Assembly (NCBI RefSeq): GCF_003171515.1
Contig: NC_089398.1
Span: 992,001 to 1,056,000 of the forward strand
Direction: 5' to 3'
Source: Pyrenophora tritici-repentis
Lineage: Eukaryota; Ascomycota; Dothideomycetes; Pleosporales; Pleosporaceae
DNA length: 64,000 nucleotides
Part shown: positions 57,083-64,000 of the stretch, one piece after another
How the letters are laid out: every line of letters starts with the position of its first letter
How positions within the stretch are numbered: the stretch's first letter is position 1
The notes under the pieces: model-generated
Told to the model about the DNA's origin: nothing
Databases searched by the model: none
Seen by the model: only the letters and a program-made list of their open reading frames with translations
Program-made: the position numbers and the translations under genes

Positions 57083-57698
57083 ATGCTACTTTCCAAGCTT
57101 CTTTTGCTGCCCGTTGCGCTCGCATCGTCGGTGACGCTCTACGTCTCTTCTGTTCCTGCCTCGGCGTCTGCAGACACGGCCATTGTCGCCTCCCCCATCC
57201 CACTCGCGCAGATCGAATACGATGCAGACCAATCCGTCGGCACTCTAGCCTCCTATACACCACCCACAGGCTCTTACTCGCCTGGTCATCTTCTACGCGT
57301 CGGTCTCACAGACTCTGTGTCCGGCCCGTGGCGCGGTGTCCTCACATCAGCTGCTAGCTTCTCTGATCAATACCACAAGAAGTTTGTCATCCACGTTGAC
57401 GACAAGGGCGAGCCATACCACATCGGTTTCCGCACAAGGGTCAAGGGCAGTGAGGAAGAGGTGGAAGTTGAGATTGTGAAGAAGAACGATGGGCCTAAGC
57501 CGGTGCTGAACAAACCTATCGTGTTGAATGCGGATGGAAAGGTTGACGGAAAGGAACCAGAGAAGACATTCCTACAAAAGTGCGCAAAGATGCACTCATT
57601 GATGGTTACCGCCATGCTAACAACTGCGCAGATACTGGTGGGCTCTCGCGCTCTTCTTGGTAGTGCAGCTAGTCGCAGGTGGCGGTGGAGAGAAATAA
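57083..57698 (+). CDS. EMC10: ER membrane protein complex subunit 10
   Basis: Luminal-domain subunit of the EMC insertase, which helps insert multi-pass membrane proteins at the ER. Exons 57083-57579 and 57632-57698 give 187 aa. The signal peptide is MLLSKLLLLPVALASS. The luminal beta-sandwich includes VGLTDSVSGPWRGVLTSAA and PYHIGFRTRVKG. The conserved KPIVLNADGKVDGKEPEKTFLQ leads directly into the C-terminal membrane anchor YWWALALFLVVQLVAGGGG, which is encoded by the small second exon. That FLQKYWW junction and Gly-rich end are the family hallmark. Unspliced, the frame would instead give a soluble basic tail, so the intron decides membrane anchoring. Confidence 0.92.
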
Positions 57699-57971
57699 GT
57701 CCAGGCAGTCACATGTTATGACTATCAAGCTTTTATCCATGATACCTTTCCTCATACATACGCAATTCCAAGGTCACACTTTGCTGACGACATGTTGGAT
57801 CTGACCCCCCTGAAAACGCATTATCATTAGCACAGCAGTGTGTGCTTCAACTATTTGAAGTAAAAGTCATTAGCTATGATACAATGTGTGTCGTCCATGT
57901 CATCCCTGTCATAACCATCATGCTGAGATAATTTTCTCTTGAATACAAGTATACAACCACCCTGATGTTCC

Positions 57972-58863
57972 TCAAGCAAGGGCAGAGGTAGCAGCGACTG
58001 GATAGGGGCGAATTGGCATTTGGATACCAGTCTTGGGCACGGCTACAGCAGATGCGGCCAAAGAAGATAGGGTTGGAATGGATCCAGTCGAGGATGAAGT
58101 AAGAGGAGTGCGAACAGCAGGCGAAGGGGTTGACTTTGGCTGGTGAACATCCATTGGCAAGATTTCTGTCTTCAACTCCCTGGTCTTCTTCTGCTTCGGT
58201 TCGGGCGCCTTCTCGTTTTCCTGAACGTAGAATTTGCGTAGTAACATGATTGCTTCTTCTCGGAAGATGCCGCCGGTGACTGGGTAAGGTTTGTCGACAC
58301 TGGGACTATGTGAAGTTAGCATCCGCAACATAAAAGTTGACATGTACTAGTGTTCAAGTATTGCTTATCACCCCGGAGGTGTGTAGGTGCACTTACTCCG
58401 AGTGGATGTTCAACACCCCACCGGTTCCGCCAAATCGCTCATTCCAGCAGCCAAAGTAAACAGCTCGGATGCCGTACTGACGGAGCATGGAAGCGCACAT
58501 GACGCATGGCTCGACGGTGACATAGAGATCTGTCTCATTTAGGATGCTGATGGGATGCTTGGACAAGATGCCGGCAATGGCGACGAACTCGGCGTGTCTG
58601 GTGCCATTCAGAGTGCGATTTGTCTCGTTCATGCCTCGGCCGATGATTTCGCCATCTTTGACAAAGACACAACCAACAGGCGTCTCGTCGCTCTTGAGTG
58701 CCAGTTCAGCCTAGAGCAAGTGATGAGTCAGCATTCATACTCTTGTAGACGACTAATTGCAGTGGCAGCTAGGGCTAAAAGTCAAAGGATATAGGGTCTG
58801 ACACACCATAGCGATAGCCTCGCGCATGAAGCCCTCGTGATACGCTCTCTCCTCCGGATCCAT
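57972..58863 (-). CDS. TAD2: tRNA-specific adenosine deaminase subunit Tad2 (ADAT2)
   Basis: Catalytic subunit that, with Tad3, converts wobble adenosine-34 to inosine in tRNAs. Exons 58863-58807, 58710-58397 and 58305-57972 give 234 aa from MDPEERAYHEGFMREAI. The zinc/catalytic motifs are intact: HAEFVAI (His ligand and catalytic Glu) and PCVMCASML (two Cys ligands), followed by VYFGCWNERFGGTGGV. After the deaminase fold a Lys/Ser/Pro-rich tail of about 65 residues is added. An in-frame ATG at 59040 would give a 59-residue extension that contains a membrane-like helix (PFALGSAVLGLTLYYLHL). I chose the inner start because Tad2 normally begins here, but the upstream ATG may be used. Confidence 0.9.
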
Positions 58864-59501
58864 GGCGTCTGGTACGTGTGTCGCGTCGTAGTCTTGGCAA
58901 TTATCTTGGGTGAGCGGTGGTGAAATGTTTGCCTGTGTAGGTTGCCTGGTCAAGTGCAGATAGTACAGGGTCAGGCCAAGAACGGCAGACCCAAGCGCAA
59001 AAGGCGCCCATGGTCCCTTCCCATGCGAAATTCCAATCATGCCCAGGTGAAGCAGTTGCGACCATCTAGCATGGCCTGAAACCGAGTGCGTGCAGGTCGG
59101 TCTTCTCACCGTCGTGCGCCGACCTCTGACCCTAACACGGTTTCGGCACGCACTAGCGCCTAGTTTACGTGGACGTGGAAGCCGCGACCGACGGATGGGC
59201 TGAGCATACCAAGAAGCAACCACTGTCATCCAACAAGCCTAGGCAACGACAAACATTCACCGCACACGATTTCGCATCCACCGCACAGCCACAATTGCAT
59301 TACGCAGCACCGCAACATACATCAACACCGCGTGCCCATTTCAACACAGTGTTCCCCAAAGCTCCCGTCATCCCAGAGCTCCGTCCAGCTTGCGCCATCA
59401 ACAAAGGCACCGAGACGGCATACTGAACACGTTTGCACTACATCCCCTTTTGCACCACCGAGGACGTCTGTACCCATAATACCACCAGCCCTACCGTAAA
59501 T
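58864..59501. promoter_or_regulatory. Divergent region of TAD2 and TVP18
   Basis: A 638-bp spacer between divergent genes. The TAD2-proximal 180 bp may be coding if the upstream ATG at 59040 is used. The rest is CA-rich on the plus strand (59200-59430), typical of fungal promoters. No separate gene recognised. Confidence 0.45.
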
Positions 59502-60121
59502 ATGACGCTCGCAGAAGAGTTCAAGTCGCGGAATTTCAGTAAGACTCGCGCTTCACAAGTTGTGACACCTTTTGCTGACATGGCATCTTTCCAGGTATCT
59601 ACGGTCAATGGTTTGTAGTCGCGCACCGCACTGCATATGCGCCATGGAATAATATACTAAACAGCCCTCTAGGACCGGAGTGCTTTGCATATTCCTCTGC
59701 TTCGCCCTCGGCATCGCCAACATCTTCCACGCCAACTTTGTCATCGCATTCAGCATTGTTTGCTTGTACGTCTCCGCCTCCCTTGCTTGTACTGAAACGT
59801 GCACCTAACCAGCGCTGCAGAGTATGTTCCTTCATCATCATCTTCATCGAAATTCCGCTGCTCCTGCGCATCTGCCCGACGTCCCCAAAGTTCGATGAAT
59901 TTATCCGCAAATTCAGCTCAAACTACATGCGCGCTGCCATTTACGGTGTCATGAGCGTCATACAATGGATCAGCATCTGGCCTCAGGCCACGAGCCTCAT
60001 CGTTGCAGCCATCTTCCTGCTACTCGCCGCCGTCTTCTATGCGCTTGCTGGCTTCAAGGGCCAACAGTTCCAGGGCAGTAAGACGCTTGGAGGTCAGGGT
60101 GTTGCGCAGATGATCATATAA
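59502..60121 (+). CDS. TVP18: Golgi apparatus membrane protein Tvp18
   Basis: Four-helix membrane protein of late Golgi vesicles. Exons 59502-59538, 59595-59610, 59673-59765 and 59821-60121 give 148 aa. The protein starts MTLAEEFKSRNFSIYGQW, which needs the 16-nt second exon. Helices are TGVLCIFLCFALGIANIF, CSFIIIFIEIPLLL, YGVMSVIQWISIW and IVAAIFLLLAAVFYALAGF. The signature RICPTSPKFDEF follows helix 2. The length is normal (yeast 167 aa). Two of the introns interrupt codons in phases 1 and 2, and the frame closes exactly. Confidence 0.94.
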
Positions 60122-61627
60122 GGGCAGAGATATGCAGGATGGGAACATCACGACATTTGGACGACGAAGGAATTGACGTTGGCATGGAATGCCAGTAAAC
60201 GAACAGTTTCGTAATGGCTCCGTGAGCTGCGAGATGGACTACACCACCACTATTGTTTGCCTGCTCATCTATATGATACCTCAGGTTGAGTTTCTTGTAT
60301 CATAAGTCAGCGGCTGGGCGTTTCGGGGGCTATGTTTTGTATGAGAATTGCTTGGATCCGCGAGCGCTTAGTCGGCCGTTTTCTTAACAATCGAGTATTT
60401 GTACTAAGCTGCAAGAATGATTTGGCCATATGTGGGGGAACCTACGTAAGTGTACATGTGGAGAGTAGCGCAGGGCCTACATGATGGCCTATGACGATGT
60501 TCTAGAAAACCGATGAGTTTTCGAAGCGCCACATTTGCCTGAGAAGATCGACGCACCCTCTCGATGAGCGCAACATGTTGGGCAGCGACTGGCCTTGGCC
60601 ACGGGAGAGTCACTGTGCCAAACATGTCCGACGGAGAGTGTCAAACCAAAACCGCGGAAACGCACATATTCTCAGCTGGCTTCTGCTTGTCTTTCGCGTG
60701 ACGATTACTGGCTGCTAGGGTCTGACCAGGAACCACGCCTTGCTCGGCGCGGGGAACGCTAACAGCCTAGTAGTGTCGGGCTTCGCACAGGTGGTGAAGA
60801 TCCTGCCACACAGATGGCGGCTGCAGACTGGAATTACCCAAAAGTACCGTACATGTGATACAAGATGGTTTGCATGTGGCTTGCGGACAAGAGGTATGTA
60901 TTCGCGAGTGTTGGCGGGGTCCGGGCTGCGAAACATGTCCATGTGCTTGTTGGTCGTATAGTCCCGGATACAGAATAGTGTATAAGCAGGCACTCGTGTC
61001 TGCTTTTGCGTTGGACGTGGCCCACTGTGTTAGATGGACAACGTTGAATACCTAGGTTGAAAAAGGGCACTTCCATCGCTTCTAGATGACAACGAGCATT
61101 ATACCGTCCAAAATACCCACTCGGTTGATACGTGGGCAGGTACTGGAGGTGACGATGAGGAGGTGCCGCGTGCTAGACGCCAGGGCCCCATACGCCATTA
61201 CCCATGATGCAAATGCGGGTCGCAGAGCTCTTTGCTACATAAGTGCCCGCCCCAACTTCTCGAAGCCGGTCCATTTGCGCCTCTGATCATACTGGGCTAA
61301 ACTACACATTTTCCTCTCTCTCTCATCTTACTCAATTCCCCCGCTTCAATTGCGTGTTCGGCGGTAAGTCTTCCGTATATATGCCGCTTTGTGCAGCGAT
61401 ATCCCGCCCTCAGTCATAGCCGCGCTTATTGGCCAGCTCCCACTTGACTTGACTTGCTCAAAGCTGCCGGGGAATAGCTGCGCTGATTTTTCCAGCTGTC
61501 CGCTTCTCTGAGACAGCTGTCTGTCTCACATTCTATCTTCTGGTCCTTCAATGACTCAAGTCTGTCACTGACATTGAACTTGTTAGCCTCCACCCCGCGT
61601 TTTCTTCCAACAGCCAGTACAGAAACA
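60122..61627. other. Intergenic with possible 5' UTR intron of AIM21
   Basis: A 1.5-kb spacer without a supported gene. Near its right end a CT-rich promoter-like tract (61308-61345) is followed by a good donor (GGTAAGTC, intron from 61364) and an acceptor (TTCCAACAG ending at 61613), just 14 bp before the AIM21 start. A 250-bp leader intron is therefore possible, but it is inferred from splice-site quality only. Confidence 0.4.
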
Positions 61628-64000
61628 ATGAGTGCTCCACCGACAATACCTCCACGCCCAGCGCGGGCTCAGAACAGCACCTCTCCTGCACCAGGAACCC
61701 ACATGGACGTCCCCAAGATTCCCCCACGCCCGAAGCGCGGCATCGAACGCTCCGTCTCCCCCAGCGGTGACAGATATGCTCGCTCCCCACTGAACGACCC
61801 AACATACGTACATGGCGGTCCGCCAAAAGAGGGCGGCCGACTCAGCACTGATGTGCCGTCCCGCCCACCGAGCGTCTCCATGCCCTCGCTCGGCGAGGAA
61901 GGCAACGAATACGCCAGTTTTGAGGACCTGTCGAAAACTCTTACAACCGAGAATCAGGGTAGCTCCCCACAACACATGGGGAATGTGGCGGGAGACTTGC
62001 CTCTGCATGCTCCTACTGCCTCAGTTCCTAGTTCTACCGCCAAGAGTAGGATCCAGGCGGTGACGCGGACCGATTCGCAGACTGCTGCTGCTGCTGGCTT
62101 TGGTTCGCAGTTGTCAGTCGATGACAAGGTCGCGCAGGCCAAGTCTGGCCGTTCAGGCTCCTCTGCTGGATCGCGCCCCAGTTCGCTTTACAACGACAAG
62201 GATGAACATGGTATTCCGGAGATTGGCGTTCAGGTGCCCATGTTCCGCAATGCTGGAGACGTTCAGGCACCGAGCCCCGCGCCATATGCCCAACCAGCCG
62301 CGTCTCAAGGAGTTGGCTTCAACCAAAAGACCAGTGGCCGTCATCATGGCAGGACCAAGAGCGGCCGAGAGATCTTTCATGGTCCCCCCGGAAGCTATGG
62401 CATGCACGGCCACGGGAAGATCTCGACAGACGACTTCGAGCAGAAGTGGTACCAAAATCATCCTGACGATCTGAAGCGCGAAAAGGCCGGCGAATATGGG
62501 CCACACATCCAAGAAAACAGAAAAGAATACCACTGGGGTGCAGACAATCTGGAGAAACTTGTACACAAAAGGTCTCAGGACATTGGTATGGGTACGTAAC
62601 TAACCATAGCTACCCCGATTTGCCACTGATATTGACTGTGTTGTGTAGGTACCAGCCGAGAAGCTGTTAGCACTCCCGATGAGCAAATTGGCTACAGGGC
62701 CACTGAGGAATATGCCTCGAGGATGGCCTCTCCTAGGCCACAATCTTCCGGTCGCCCTGCATCAATCAAAGGTGGCCACGTCGACTCGCCGCTCCGCAAC
62801 GAAGCGGGCCAGGAAGTCAACGACAAGGGTGAAGTCATTCATATTGATCCCCCTGCGCACCGCTCTAACAAGGTTCACGGTGGAGGCTATGATCCACCAA
62901 CCGAGGACCTTGGTCCACAGGGCGGTAACACATCAGAACAAGGCGGATGGGTAACTGAGCGTGGTTACGGCACTCCCATTCTGGCCTCTGATGAGCTGAA
63001 GAAGCACCCAGACAGCGAGTGGAGACAGCCTGCTGTATCGCCTGAGCTGGAGCGTCATGGCAACGAATACACAGTGAACGAGGATGGTACTCCACAATAC
63101 ATCACCAGATCGCGCCCTCATAGTAGAAACTCTAGCCGGAACAACAACACGCAGCAACGCGTCATCCCCAGCCCGGCCCAATATGACCGCGGCGGTGCCC
63201 CACTTGAGTCCCACAAGGAGTATGAGCCGCTGTTCCCTGAGGACGAGGACGACAGCAAGAAACCAAAGACAAAGGTCGACAAGCTTAAGCGTCCTAGTGT
63301 TGCGCGTCACCAGTTCCCAAGCCAAGACGTCTGGGAAGATACCCCTGGCAGTCTACAGCTTGAGACTACCGTGGACACCCCCCAAGAGCCTGAGGAGCCA
63401 AAGACTGCCGGTGGTAACGGCGATGTCAGCCCCGCGAAGGTGTTTGAAGACCCCGCCGCGGAAAAGAAACGCAAGGAAGAGATCAACAAGGAGGATCAGA
63501 AGTCATTCCTGCCTGAGCACACTCGTCAATTTGCAGCCGAGAACAAACACCTTGGAAAAGTGCGCGAAGACGCGCCAGGCCGCCCCGGAATGCAGCAACG
63601 CTTTCCAAGTCAAGACATCTGGGAAGATGCGCCATCTCATGGTCATCTTGAGACGACTGTCAGCACTCCCCAGATGGAGGAAACGAACGAGTACGCGGAA
63701 GACTCTCCAATTGAGCAAAAGCCTCAGGTTCCGGCTCGACCCAGTATTCCTGCTCGACCTTTGAAGAGGGAGGTATCCAACGAAGATAAGAAAGCGCCCA
63801 TCATTCCAGAGCGTCCGAAGCCCCAGCTTCCCGCACGCCCGACCAAGCCATCTTCGTCCGAAAGTGTTGCGACTGTTGAGTCACAAGCTGGTGAGAACGA
63901 GTCTCCACAAGGGAAGACAAAGCCACCGGTACCTGCCCGCCCTGCCGGCTCTAAGATTGCTGCTCTCCAAGCAGGCTTCTTGAAGGACTTGAATAGTAAG
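61628..64000 (+). CDS. AIM21: Aim21-like actin-patch protein, cut by window end
   Basis: Low-complexity scaffold that, in yeast, works at cortical actin patches with actin capping protein. Exon 1 is 61628-62591, a 57-bp intron follows, and exon 2 from 62649 is open to the window end, giving at least 770 aa. The protein is disordered and dotted with SH3-binding Pro motifs (IPPRPARA, KIPPRPKRG, VPARPSIPARP, QLPARPTKP, VPARPAG). One ordered block DDFEQKWYQNHPDDLKREK to WGADNLEKLVHKRS lies near residues 270-320. Two copies of a FPSQD-W-ED unit, each about 24 residues, occur at 63314 and 63602. The last codons, LQAGFLKDLNSK, are typical of the protein's C-terminal part. The stop lies outside the window. 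Confidence 0.88.

Noticed and set aside
1..64000. Transposons, CRISPR arrays, rRNA or mitochondrial genes
   Set aside because: No transposase, reverse transcriptase, integrase, terminal repeats, spaced direct repeats or rRNA-like sequence noticed. CRISPR is not expected in a eukaryote.

Overview
The window is nuclear DNA of a filamentous ascomycete, most likely a dothideomycete of the order Pleosporales. The evidence is many short GT-AG introns (about 45-95 bp) with CTAAC-like branch sites, fungal-specific families (UstYa-type proteins, a CFEM protein, TVP18, AIM21, SFH5, ISN1), and closely packed genes on both strands. The order assignment is a judgement from protein resemblance and was not tested. 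Gene models were spliced by hand; except where noted, exon lengths sum to a whole number of codons.

Left part (1-21.2 kb), conserved housekeeping genes: IMP 5'-nucleotidase ISN1, a low-complexity Ser/Pro protein, an intron-containing tRNA-Thr(CGU), the ribosome-biogenesis WD40 protein NAN1/UTP17 divergent from RNA polymerase subunit RPB10, a conserved unknown protein, riboflavin synthase RIB5 divergent from a mitochondrial class III CoA-transferase, a kinesin, a PHD-finger protein, and a DMT/EamA transporter at the edge of the next region.

Middle part (22.4-40 kb), accessory genes in looser, gene-poorer sequence. The centre is an apparent secondary-metabolism or peptide-modification cluster at 22.4-31.3 kb. 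It holds three UstYa-family (DUF3328) membrane proteins, two members of a second single-pass membrane family that carry the same paired HxxHC signature, a 74-residue secreted cysteine-rich peptide, and a 538-residue unknown protein. No NRPS, PKS, terpene synthase or Kex2-repeat precursor gene is visible. To its right lie a 2.4-kb gene-free stretch, a secreted type-B carboxylesterase, a decayed O-methyltransferase pseudogene, and an amino-acid permease.

Right part (42-64 kb), mostly housekeeping again: an MFS transporter, a GPI-anchored CFEM protein, a TMEM135-like membrane protein interrupted by a single-base frameshift in a G6 run, SFH5, a likely decayed gene, an RRM protein, an FGGY-family sugar kinase, EMC10, tRNA adenosine deaminase TAD2, Golgi protein TVP18, and AIM21, which runs off the right end.

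The most original item is the 22.4-31.3 kb cluster. Five proteins of two different architectures share paired HxxHC motifs and surround a small secreted Cys-rich peptide. This fits a copper-dependent oxidative peptide-modifying pathway without a recognised precursor, but the function is inferred from family and neighbourhood only.
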